DNA of 12,378 bases. Source: JADJLQ01 sp034439915 (GTDB taxonomy: Bacteria > Bacteroidota > Bacteroidia > Chitinophagales > Saprospiraceae). A model generated the notes under the pieces. That model was not told the DNA's origin, searched no databases, and saw only the letters and a program-made list of their open reading frames with translations. Made by a program: the position numbers and the translations under genes. Shown one piece after another: positions 5,601-12,378 of this stretch. Each line of letters begins with the position of its first letter. The first letter of the stretch is position 1. Location of the stretch: contig JAWXBI010000268.1 of the NCBI GenBank assembly GCA_034439915.1, positions 1-12,378 of the forward strand. The letters are read 5' to 3'.

Positions 5601-7967
5601 TCACTCTTTCCTAATAGTCCGCACCCCAAATATCCTTCCTGCTGTTTTCTCCTGATTGGCATTGATCCTTATCTGAATACTAGATTTTGATTGGATCAAA
5701 TCAATAGGGATATTGTAATAAACATCATAAAATTTACCGGTTTTACCACCAGGCCAATGGACTGTAGTTATAACGTTACCTTCGATCACCAGGTCCCAGA
5801 TCCGGTTTTTATCATCGCCCAGGTAAGTAAGCACGAGTTGATTAGCACTGGAAGGATCGACTTTCATCTGAAATTCAAAGAAATGGTCAGCCCTGGCTTC
5901 TCTTCCCGGCCTTCCCAGCGCTGCATCGACATAGGATCTTTCGGTGTGAGTCAATACGTGTGCTTTTTCATCTTCTTTAATTCCGGGTATGAAATAATCC
6001 ACGCTGTGTGCTTCCAGGGATTTTAGCCTCTCTACTTCAGCATCATGGTCCTTGACCAATTGATCCCATTGGGTCTGGGTGTAAAAATCAAAGTATACAC
6101 TGTAATATTCATCATAGACCTGATAAAAGGGTTTAAAATGTATATCCCGGGGTTTGCCTACTCCATTCATTTTAAACTCCAGTGAACCAGGCTCCCTGAC
6201 CATCCAGGAAGTTACATTGCGTTCCGGGGTCAATAATACCGGGACATCCAGCTCACCGGGTTTGTCTTCACCCAATTGGCCTGCAAGTACCAGGGGCCCG
6301 TACTTTAAGGCTATCCGGTCGGGATTATCGGGCATAGCCTCTGAATAGATTTGTTGAGTGACAATAATGTCGATGCGATCATTTTTTTTCCAGTGGTGAT
6401 CCAGCAGGAGGTAGCCATGGTCTGCTATGGCTTTGGAATAAGGCTGGTCATTGATCTCGATCAACAGGGATTTGGACCAAAAGGGTTGTCTTATGGCTAT
6501 CCGACTGTGCTTTATAGGATTGCTTTTTAAAGTTAAATTAATTTCATTGCTGGCTGGAAATCGGGTAGTTTGTTCCAATTCAAGTTTATTGGATTTCCAG
6601 TTTAATGTGGCGGGAATAAAAAGGTTGACAAATACCGTTTGTTTGCCATCATGGCTAAAGATCTGCTCCTGGTATTTGGAGTGGTTTTCCATACCACTGC
6701 CGACGCAACAAGTAAAGGTATTAAAGGTATCACTGAATGTTTTTTGAGTACCCATTCTTAAGGGCACGAAATAACACATCATCCCATTTTCAGGGTGCTG
6801 CGAGGCCAGGATATGATTGTATAACGCCCGCTCATAATAATCCATATAACGGGCTTCCGGTGACCATGCAAAAAGATGCCGGGTAAGTTTGAGCATATTA
6901 TAGGTATTACAGGTTTCGCAGGTATTATCACTTAACCGGTCATTTAACTGATCCTGTTCACCACAATATTCATAATTGCTGTTTCCGCCGATCACGTAGG
7001 AATGGTGATCGACCATAGATTGCCAGAAAAAAGACGCTATTTTTTGATCCCGAATCTGTCCGGTCAATTCATATTGTCTGGCGCTGCCAATAGCTTTGGG
7101 TACATTGGTGTTCGAGTGTTTACCCGGCATGGGGTCGATCCCATTAGCCAGTTTACCCATTACAACCTCATCTTTAAATTTATAGGAAAGATCGAGGTAT
7201 TTTTTATTGCCGGTTAATGAGTAGACATTGGCCAGTACTTCATTCATGCCACCGTATTCACAGTTGAGCATGACCAGTCTCGTCGAATCGGGCAAGTGGT
7301 CAATGGTTTGATACACCCAGTCCGCCATTCTGGAAACCAGATACAAAGCCCGCCGGTTAGCAGTATAATAATAGACATCACACAGACCGGACATGATTTT
7401 GTGTACAGTATACCAAGGGCTCCATCCTCCGTTGAGGTCAAACGAGGAGGCCTTGATCCGCCCGGAAGCTACTTTTTTAAATATAGAATCTTCACCGGGA
7501 ATAGCACCCAGATAACCCGTTTTTCTGGCATCTTGTATAATGGTCAATTGGTCAATGGTGTAATCGATATTGTGCTTAAGCAGCGGATCTCTGGTGGAGG
7601 CATACATCATGGCGGCAGCTGAAAGGTAATGGCCCAACGTATGACCGGACAGCCCCTCGCTTTCCCAACCACCATAGATGGAATCCTTTGGGGTCAAGCC
7701 GGCATGTTTATAAAAACGGTACAACAAGCGGTCCGGACGGAGCAGTCTCAGGTAAGCACTGTCCAATGATCTGGCTTTATAAAAAGGGCTTCCGGGTAAA
7801 AGTTTTACTTCGTGGATAGGGAAGGCGTAGGCCCGGATGGGTATGGTGTGACTGGCTTTTATTTTATTGTTGTTCCATTCCGGGACTATCGATTGTGCTT
7901 TTAAACAAAGGATAGATACAACAACATGAAAACTTAATAATAAACATGATTTACGGAGACTCAGCAT
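5601..7967 (-). CDS. Secreted GH127-family glycosidase (beta-L-arabinofuranosidase-like)
   Basis: A retaining glycoside hydrolase of 788 residues, predicted to release beta-L-arabinofuranose or a similar sugar from plant- or algal-type glycans in the periplasm. A signal peptide spans about residues 1-24 (ending CLKA before Q25). The (alpha/alpha)6 catalytic domain covers about 45-560, with GWESEGLSGHTLGHYLSAAA (100-119) and NGGWSPWYTVHKIMSGL (179-195) typical of the family. The zinc-thiolate centre known from GH127 is complete: E351 and C353 in CETC and C420-C421 in TFTCC, with C420 the expected nucleophile. E337 in CGEQ matches the acid/base position. The C-terminal 200 residues include beta-sandwich modules (ending near WPGGKTGKFYDVYYNIP) usual for long Bacteroidota members. 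It starts 58 bp after dnaA on the same strand but is functionally unrelated. No SusC/D pair or regulator is adjacent, so the exact substrate is open. Confidence 0.9.
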   Translation of the reverse strand: MLSLRKSCLLLSFHVVVSILCLKAQSIVPEWNNNKIKASHTIPIRAYAFPIHEVKLLPGSPFYKARSLDSAYLRLLRPDRLLYRFYKHAGLTPKDSIYGGWESEGLSGHTLGHYLSAAAMMYASTRDPLLKHNIDYTIDQLTIIQDARKTGYLGAIPGEDSIFKKVASGRIKASSFDLNGGWSPWYTVHKIMSGLCDVYYYTANRRALYLVSRMADWVYQTIDHLPDSTRLVMLNCEYGGMNEVLANVYSLTGNKKYLDLSYKFKDEVVMGKLANGIDPMPGKHSNTNVPKAIGSARQYELTGQIRDQKIASFFWQSMVDHHSYVIGGNSNYEYCGEQDQLNDRLSDNTCETCNTYNMLKLTRHLFAWSPEARYMDYYERALYNHILASQHPENGMMCYFVPLRMGTQKTFSDTFNTFTCCVGSGMENHSKYQEQIFSHDGKQTVFVNLFIPATLNWKSNKLELEQTTRFPASNEINLTLKSNPIKHSRIAIRQPFWSKSLLIEINDQPYSKAIADHGYLLLDHHWKKNDRIDIIVTQQIYSEAMPDNPDRIALKYGPLVLAGQLGEDKPGELDVPVLLTPERNVTSWMVREPGSLEFKMNGVGKPRDIHFKPFYQVYDEYYSVYFDFYTQTQWDQLVKDHDAEVERLKSLEAHSVDYFIPGIKEDEKAHVLTHTERSYVDAALGRPGREARADHFFEFQMKVDPSSANQLVLTYLGDDKNRIWDLVIEGNVITTVHWPGGKTGKFYDVYYNIPIDLIQSKSSIQIRINANQEKTAGRIFGVRTIRKE

Positions 7968-8025
7968 ATAAACGAGGATACCAGATGCAAGTTAATAAAA
8001 CGCTCAACCCTCAACGCATCCACAC

Positions 8026-9417
8026 CTACACCGCCAGACTCATCTTGATCTTTTTCTCCAGTTCAGACACCGTATTTCTGAAATTATCATCGGTATCCAG
8101 CAGGTCTTTTATAGTTTTGACGGAATAAATCACCGTGCTGTGATCTCTTCCCCCAAAGGTCCCGCCAATCTTGGCCAGGGAATTATTGGTGAGATTTTTT
8201 GCCAGGTACATAGACAGTTGACGGGCTATGACCACACTGCGTTTCCGGGTTTTACCCTGGAGGTTTTCTTCTTTGAGGTTAAAATGCGCAGCTACCAGCT
8301 TTTGGATCTGATCCAGGGTGATTTCTTTCGAATAATTTTTGACAAATTTTTCAATCACTTCTTTGGCTAAAAACAAATCAATCTGACGTTGATTCAGCGA
8401 AGCTTGTGCAGCCAGGGATATCAATACACCCTCCAGTTCCCTGACACTTTCTTTAATATTGTGACAAATCAATTCCTGCACGGGGTAGGGGATCTGGATT
8501 TCTTCCAGTTGAGATTTAGCATCCAGAATAGCCATGCGGGTTTCAAAATCCGGTGCCTGAAGATCTGCACTGAGGCCCCACTTAAATCGAGATACCAATC
8601 GTTCTTCAATGTCCTGAAGGTCTTTTGGCGGGCGGTCGGCACTGATGATGATTTGTTTACCGATCTGGTGCATCTGATTAAAAATATGAAAAAAGATTTC
8701 CTGCGTTTTTGCGCGATTGGCTAAAAACTGGATATCATCTATGATCAAGACGTCGAGGTTATTGAAAAACACCATAAAATCATCGATGGCATTATTTTTA
8801 ATCGATTGGATAACTTGCTGGGTAAACTTATCGGAACTCAGGTAAAGGACTGACTTTCCCGGGTTAATGGCCAGGATTTCATTTCCTATGGCCTGAATCA
8901 AATGGGTCTTACCCAAACCAACAGAACCATAAACAAACAATGGATTAAAGGCAGTACCCCCTGGTTTTTTGGCAATGGCAATGCCTGCCGCTCTGGCCAG
9001 TTTGTTACAATCTCCTTCTACATAATTGCTTATCCGGTAATCCGGGTGCAGGTTGGAGTCCACTTTCACTTTTCGTATTCCCGGGATGACAAAAGGATTG
9101 ACGATATGGCTGGTGTCTACGGATTTAGGAAAAGAAGCTTCACCGGCAGAACTCCGGGTCTGATTCTCCATCGGTATAAAATATTCCAGCCGGCCTTGTT
9201 TGCCGATCTCATGGCGAATGGATTTACGTAATATCCCAAGATAATGTTCTTCGATCCACTCATAAAAAAATTTATTGGGAACCTGGATGGTGAGTACATC
9301 ATCTTCCAGTTTGATAGCCTTTACCGGTTCAAACCAGGTTTTGAAACTTTGCTCCGGAATCGCATCGCGAATAGCTTTCAGGCAATTGTCCCAGACGAGT
9401 TGATGCATAAGGAGCAT
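8026..9417 (-). CDS. dnaA: Chromosomal replication initiator DnaA
   Basis: DnaA binds origin DNA and, with ATP, opens it for helicase loading. The 463-residue protein has all four domains: domain I (about 1-80, WDNCLKAIRDAIPEQSFKTW), a short linker (about 85-110), the AAA+ domain III (about 115-335) and DNA-binding domain IV (about 365-463). Walker A is GSVGLGKT (164-171; many relatives have GG at its start), Walker B LIIDD (224-228), sensor 1 lies in ISADRPP (258-264), the arginine-finger region is RLVSRFKWGL (273-282) and sensor 2 VRELEG (325-330). The domain IV signature is GGRDHSTV (422-429). The ATG at 9417 and one at 9408 (residue 4) are both possible starts. There is no clear ribosome site for the first, and the internal one follows a CTCCTT codon pair, so neither is preferred by sequence. 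Neither dnaN nor a cluster of DnaA boxes is nearby. Confidence 0.98.
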   Translation of the reverse strand: MLLMHQLVWDNCLKAIRDAIPEQSFKTWFEPVKAIKLEDDVLTIQVPNKFFYEWIEEHYLGILRKSIRHEIGKQGRLEYFIPMENQTRSSAGEASFPKSVDTSHIVNPFVIPGIRKVKVDSNLHPDYRISNYVEGDCNKLARAAGIAIAKKPGGTAFNPLFVYGSVGLGKTHLIQAIGNEILAINPGKSVLYLSSDKFTQQVIQSIKNNAIDDFMVFFNNLDVLIIDDIQFLANRAKTQEIFFHIFNQMHQIGKQIIISADRPPKDLQDIEERLVSRFKWGLSADLQAPDFETRMAILDAKSQLEEIQIPYPVQELICHNIKESVRELEGVLISLAAQASLNQRQIDLFLAKEVIEKFVKNYSKEITLDQIQKLVAAHFNLKEENLQGKTRKRSVVIARQLSMYLAKNLTNNSLAKIGGTFGGRDHSTVIYSVKTIKDLLDTDDNFRNTVSELEKKIKMSLAV

Positions 9418-9546
9418 AAAAGATACTATAATTGAGATAGATTAAAGAAAATTAAGGTGGTTTTTGACCGGAATGTGCAGAATCAATTAATGATTTATTT
9501 CCCTTTCCATTCCGTTCAACTACTCACAAACCTTTAAAAACCAGGA

Positions 9547-9558
9547 TGACAAATGTCA
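9547..9558. promoter_or_regulatory. Short perfect dyad TGACA-AA-TGTCA upstream of dnaA
   Basis: TGACAAATGTCA has two 5-bp arms around AA and lies about 130 bp upstream of dnaA, in the 194-bp gap 9418-9611. It could be an operator or part of the end structure of the nucleotidase operon. Apart from this dyad and the weak terminator beside it, I see no gene or other site in the gap, and no match to the DnaA box TTATNCACA. Confidence 0.2.
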
Positions 9559-9596
9559 AAAAAAATCAGGACAATAAACTCAAATACTCTGGTCCT
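9558..9596 (-). terminator. Weak candidate terminator of the nucleotidase operon
   Basis: On the minus strand AGGAC (9596-9592) can pair with GTCCT (9572-9568) across a 19-nt loop, and this is followed by GA and eight T residues (9565-9558). The T run is convincing but the stem is short and the loop long. It lies 16 nt beyond the stop codon of the catalytic nucleotidase gene. Confidence 0.35.
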
Positions 9597-9611
9597 CTAA
9601 ACATATTTTCT

Positions 9612-10535
9612 TCAACCATTCGTAATCCATTCATTATTACAAGTCTGGCAACGGTGCCTGGAACGGTTGCGTTCAAACTCAATGTCCAATCTGCCCAGCA
9701 TTACTCCTCCCCAGCCGACTTGATTGATCACCAGGGGTTTGCCTTCTTTGTTTTTAGTGATCACGGCTTTGTCCAGAAAGGTATGGGTATGGCCTCCAAT
9801 GATAAGGTCTACGTGATGAAGTAGAGGAGCAATGCGGACATCCGATATTTTTTCATGTTTATACTCATATCCCAGATGGGACAAACAGATGATGTAATCG
9901 CAGTTAAATTTTTTCTTTAATAAGGCCGCTGTGGTATTGCCCCGGGTTATCGGATCGAGGTATTTTGTATTGCCGATCAGGTTGTCAGGGACAAGCCCTT
10001 TTATTTCGATACCCAAACCAAAGATCCCGATTTTTAAACCATCAATGTTTTTTACCAGATAGTTGCTCACACCATCCTGCATAGGCGTGTCCGTGAAGTC
10101 ATAGTTGGAGTTTATCAATGGAAAACGGGCATGGGTAAGTTGTTTTTTAAGCAGATCCAGACCACCGTCAAAATCATGGTTGCCTATCGTCGATGCGTCA
10201 TAACCCAATGCCGTCATTGCTTTGATTTCAATCTCTCCATGGTAGAGGTTAAAATAAGGGGTACCTTGAAATATATCACCCGCGTCAAGTAATAAAACAT
10301 TTTTCTCCGCCTGTCGGATGGCCTTTATTTTAGCTGACCGGACTGCAACCCCTCCGAGCCCCTGCAGGTTACTGCCATCCATTGGAAAGGGGTCTATCCG
10401 ACTATGCACATCGTTGGTATGCAAGATGGTCAATTTTATTTTTTCTTCGGCCTCCAGACCCCGAAAAGGAATTCCCTGACCGAGTAACCATCCAGAACCC
10501 AGGCCGGAATGAATCAAAAAATCACGTCTTTTCAT
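9612..10535 (-). CDS. 5'-nucleotidase catalytic (metallophosphoesterase) domain protein with Tat-type signal
   Basis: This 307-residue protein corresponds to the N-terminal catalytic half of UshA-type 5'-nucleotidases, which hydrolyse nucleotides and related phosphoesters with two metal ions outside the cytoplasm. The start MKRRDFLIHSGLGSGWLLGQG has a twin-arginine motif (RRDFL) and a hydrophobic stretch, suggesting Tat export, which fits folding with bound metals. Metal-site motifs appear in order: NDVH (41-44), AGDIFQG (85-91), GNHDFD (118-123), SHLG (219-222) and GGHTH (247-251). The protein ends soon after the catalytic domain (GRLDIEFER, 281-289) and lacks the nucleotide-binding C-terminal domain, which is encoded by the gene only 3 nt upstream. 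The last 18 residues (RCQTC and following) are unlike the family and may be lineage-specific. The pair probably forms one functional enzyme; this is inference. Confidence 0.9.
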   Translation of the reverse strand: MKRRDFLIHSGLGSGWLLGQGIPFRGLEAEEKIKLTILHTNDVHSRIDPFPMDGSNLQGLGGVAVRSAKIKAIRQAEKNVLLLDAGDIFQGTPYFNLYHGEIEIKAMTALGYDASTIGNHDFDGGLDLLKKQLTHARFPLINSNYDFTDTPMQDGVSNYLVKNIDGLKIGIFGLGIEIKGLVPDNLIGNTKYLDPITRGNTTAALLKKKFNCDYIICLSHLGYEYKHEKISDVRIAPLLHHVDLIIGGHTHTFLDKAVITKNKEGKPLVINQVGWGGVMLGRLDIEFERNRSRHRCQTCNNEWITNG

Positions 10536-10538
10536 ACC

Positions 10539-11276
10539 TTAATTTTTTAGAGTTACCCGCTGATCCAATGCGCTTTTTACCATTCCTTTATCCTTTGACT
10601 CTTTGATCAATAAGTCCCTGACTAATACGTTTTTATCAAGCCTTGGCTTATCTTTTAAATAGACCAGATTGTCTCCTCCGTTTGCTATATAATCAGTCAT
10701 GGCCACATAATAGCTGCCCGTAAGATCGAGGGCTTTGCCGTGAATAGTTATCCGGACGGGTTTGCCTGCTTCAATGACATAACGGGCCGAAGCTGAGACG
10801 GGAGATCCACCGCCAGCAGCCATATAATCAAAAAACTGTTGCATCTCGCTCCCGCTTAGTTTTACAATAACCAGCGTATTATCAAAGGGCATGATTTCGT
10901 AAATTTTAATTAGCGTCACCGGACCTTTGCCCAGAATATTGATTCGGATCCCACCATAGTTTTGATAAGCAAAAGCTATAGGCTCAGTATATACCTTTAT
11001 GGCCTGGTTGTACAAGGCATCGGCAACCCAATTGGTCAGGGTCGATTCCGGTCTTGCTTTCGTAAGGTTTTCAGGACAGGAAGCCAGTACTTCATTCATT
11101 TTGGCGTCCAGCGCGGATTTGTAAGGGTAGATCAATTGGGTAACCAGGCTGTCCGGTGGTGCAGGCGTCAGTCGCATGGAGGAGGCACTTACTTTGGCCA
11201 GGTGATCATAGGTTTTGCACGACCCAATCACGAGGGCAAGAAGGATCGGAATAAGGATGATTTTAAATCTTGACAT
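10539..11276 (-). CDS. 5'-nucleotidase C-terminal domain lipoprotein
   Basis: The 245 residues start with a lipoprotein signal ending LVIGSC, so C20 would be lipidated after cleavage and the protein anchored in a membrane. Residues about 70-235 form the 5_nucleotid_C domain, which in UshA-type enzymes binds the nucleotide base. Recognisable motifs are NYGGIR (106-111), MPFDNTLV (129-136) and ANGGDNLVYL (198-207), matching the family's NxGGxR, PFxN and NGGD elements. The metallophosphoesterase half is absent here and is encoded by the next gene, so the order of the halves is reversed relative to fused enzymes. The ATG at 11276 overlaps the end of the preceding gene by 14 nt, which indicates translational coupling. 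Partnership with the downstream catalytic protein is inferred from adjacency and domain complementarity. Confidence 0.88.
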   Translation of the reverse strand: MSRFKIILIPILLALVIGSCKTYDHLAKVSASSMRLTPAPPDSLVTQLIYPYKSALDAKMNEVLASCPENLTKARPESTLTNWVADALYNQAIKVYTEPIAFAYQNYGGIRINILGKGPVTLIKIYEIMPFDNTLVIVKLSGSEMQQFFDYMAAGGGSPVSASARYVIEAGKPVRITIHGKALDLTGSYYVAMTDYIANGGDNLVYLKDKPRLDKNVLVRDLLIKESKDKGMVKSALDQRVTLKN

Positions 11277-11805
11277 ATTGATGGGCTTCTTTGCGAATGG
11301 CTTTAAGGGCTTGGTTTATTGGGCTTTGCTGTTTTTGTTCCAGAAGTTTTTGAGTTAAAGTCCTCCCTTCACTTTCCGGAGGTAATTCGGTTGTTGTTTG
11401 AATAATCTCAAATATAACTTCATCCTTGGTCAGACAGATAATATTCCACAAGTTCTCTGAAATATAGATCTGCTGGGTGACGTTGTGTTCAAATTCCTGA
11501 TGTACGGCAACGATCATAGCCTGGCTCAACTCCCGGGCAGTGAGGTTGGGCGATTGGAATCGGATGGCAAGCTTATCTGGTTGGATTCGTTCACATAACA
11601 ATATCAAACGCTCATAGGCATTGATGACCACTTTATGATTATCGTTAAACTCTTCGTTATTGGCAGAAGGGAAAAAGTGTTGTGCATTTTTTTTAAACCA
11701 GCGAAAGGCCAAATAAAACGTAATGGCAATCAATGAAATGGCCAGGGCAATGACAAGAAAGATAATTGGATTAAACACAGGTCGGTATTGAAAAAGCGAA
11801 GCCAA
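11263..11805 (-). CDS. Membrane-anchored protein of unknown function, conserved Bacteroidota type
   Basis: The 180-residue product has a short N-terminal stretch with YRPVFNP, one strong transmembrane helix (about 14-34, IIFLVIALAISLIAITFYLAF), a basic stop (RWFKK) and a soluble, mostly helical domain with VINAYERLILLCERI and FEHNVTQQIYISENLWNII. I recognise the pattern as a family common in Bacteroidota without known function (I believe a DUF, number not certain). The frame begins with TTG at 11805. It is preceded by AGGA at a good distance, an in-frame stop lies three codons upstream, and the only other methionine is far inside, so TTG is the likely start. It is the first gene of a unit in which the next gene overlaps it by 14 nt. 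No link to nucleotide hydrolysis is evident. Confidence 0.75.
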   Translation of the reverse strand: MASLFQYRPVFNPIIFLVIALAISLIAITFYLAFRWFKKNAQHFFPSANNEEFNDNHKVVINAYERLILLCERIQPDKLAIRFQSPNLTARELSQAMIVAVHQEFEHNVTQQIYISENLWNIICLTKDEVIFEIIQTTTELPPESEGRTLTQKLLEQKQQSPINQALKAIRKEAHQYVKI

Positions 11806-11918
11806 AATTAATCATTCCTGCCCAGGGCCGGGTAGTTAACCTTAATCTGTGCTTAATGGCCTCATAAATTTTCCAAGTCCAGTGAACTATGGCGGTGGAC
11901 TTGATGTTTAAAAAACAC

Positions 11919-11926
11919 TACTTTTG
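11919..11926 (+). promoter_or_regulatory. -7 promoter element of the Fe-S carrier gene
   Basis: TACTTTTG matches the Bacteroidota -7 consensus TAnnTTTG exactly and ends 22 nt before the ATG at 11949, predicting a very short 5' leader. A TTG at 11901-11903 is the nearest -33 candidate, but its spacing (15 nt) is shorter than usual. There is no Shine-Dalgarno sequence before the ATG, which is common in this phylum. Confidence 0.55.
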
Positions 11927-11948
11927 TGCAATTAAAATCTTAATCAAC

Positions 11949-12299
11949 ATGTCCGAAACCATTACAGAAACCTCCCCGCTTTCCCTGACCGAAAGTGCTG
12001 TCAGACAGCTCAAAAGAATAAAGGATGAACAACATATTTCCACAGAGCACGGGCTTAGGGTAGGAGTTAAAGGTGGTGGTTGTTCCGGTTTTTCTTATAT
12101 TCTTGGATTTGATCAGCCAAAAGAAGATGATATCCGTTTTGATGCGGACGGGATCGAAGTAATGATGAATAAAGCACATGCGCTCTATCTCCTGGGAATA
12201 CAAATCGATTGGGTTGAGGGTCTTGAAAACCGCGGATTTACTTTTAACAATCCCAATGCCAAAACAACCTGCGGTTGCGGCACTTCATTTTCCGCGTAA
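11949..12299 (+). CDS. A-type iron-sulfur cluster carrier (HesB/IscA/SufA/ErpA family)
   Basis: This 116-residue cytoplasmic protein receives Fe-S clusters from a scaffold and passes them to target proteins. The three conserved cysteines are present: C45 in KGGGCSGFSY (41-50) and C108 and C110 in TTCGCGTSF (107-114). The N-terminal LTESAVRQLKRI and the central FDADGIEVMMNKAHALYLLGIQIDWVEGL segment also fit the family. The length is usual. The frame is open 60 nt upstream to an ATG at 11889, but that start would lie before the promoter element, so the ATG at 11949 is preferred. No isc or suf genes are adjacent, so I cannot choose between IscA, SufA and ErpA; the stand-alone position is compatible with an ErpA-like role. 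Confidence 0.93.
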   Translation: MSETITETSPLSLTESAVRQLKRIKDEQHISTEHGLRVGVKGGGCSGFSYILGFDQPKEDDIRFDADGIEVMMNKAHALYLLGIQIDWVEGLENRGFTFNNPNAKTTCGCGTSFSA

Positions 12300-12309
12300 T
12301 GGGGACTAG

Positions 12310-12378
12310 ATGGAGTGGTTTAAGAAAGTTTATAAAGAATATTTTCTTTTGAGTCTTATATTTAATATTCATTTTTAT
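12310..12378 (+). CDS. Possible start of an unidentified gene, cut by the window edge
   Basis: An ATG 10 nt after the preceding stop opens a frame that stays open for 23 codons to the edge (MEWFKKVYKEYFLLSLIFNI and on). GGGGA five bases upstream may act as a ribosome site. The start is basic and aromatic, then hydrophobic, as in a membrane protein. It is too short to identify and the DNA is AT-rich, so it may be chance. Confidence 0.35.
   Translation, partial: MEWFKKVYKEYFLLSLIFNIHFY

Noticed and set aside
8389..8724. 111-codon plus-strand open frame within dnaA
   Set aside because: It lies fully antisense to dnaA, has no recognisable features and has no promoter or ribosome site.
9418..9611. 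Origin of replication next to dnaA
   Set aside because: No match to the DnaA box TTATNCACA, no repeated 9-mers and no clear unwinding element were found by reading both strands.
11805..11812. TAATTTTG on the minus strand as a -7 promoter element
   Set aside because: It matches the consensus but its last bases overlap the only plausible start codon region of the 180-residue protein, so transcription would begin inside the gene.

Overview
The window looks like chromosomal DNA of an environmental member of the Bacteroidota, perhaps a Saprospiria-type lineage. The evidence is the style of the proteins (DnaA, a M1 peptidase, a BNR_4 propeller, a GH127 enzyme with long C-terminal modules, and a 5'-nucleotidase split over two genes), weak or absent Shine-Dalgarno sequences, and at least one perfect TAnnTTTG -7 element. 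The lineage below phylum is inference.

Layout. 1-295 (-) is the 5' part of an ACR3-type arsenite efflux permease running off the left edge. 341-516 is a degenerate tandem array of palindromic units with a period of about 52 bp, followed by a separate 62-nt hairpin (528-589) that abuts the 3' end of a tRNA-Ser(GCU) gene (595-685, -). On the plus strand follow a secreted BNR_4 propeller protein (779-2098), a tiny ORF that appears to be both ends of a deleted M16 peptidase gene (2166-2414), a secreted M1 metallopeptidase (2468-4864) closed by a 16-bp terminator hairpin, and a small exported NTF2/lumazine-binding-like protein (4979-5416). A 184-bp gap between convergent genes (5417-5600) carries short direct repeats.

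The minus-strand block runs from right to left: a membrane-anchored protein of unknown function (11805-11263), a lipoprotein with the 5'-nucleotidase C-terminal domain (11276-10539), a Tat-type exported 5'-nucleotidase catalytic domain (10535-9612), dnaA (9417-8026) and a GH127 glycosidase (7967-5601). The first three overlap or nearly touch and look like one operon. The split nucleotidase probably works as two separately exported halves acting on extracytoplasmic nucleotides. At the right end, an A-type Fe-S carrier gene (11949-12299, +) lies behind a good Bacteroidota -7 element, and an open frame runs off the edge from 12310.

Most of the window is ordinary chromosome: housekeeping genes plus secreted hydrolases for peptides, glycans and nucleotides. 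I see no CRISPR array, transposase, phage gene, toxin-antitoxin pair or defence system, and no clear new multi-gene system. The best leads are small: the collapsed M16 gene, a compensated double frameshift in the arsenite permease, and the palindromic repeat array next to the tRNA.
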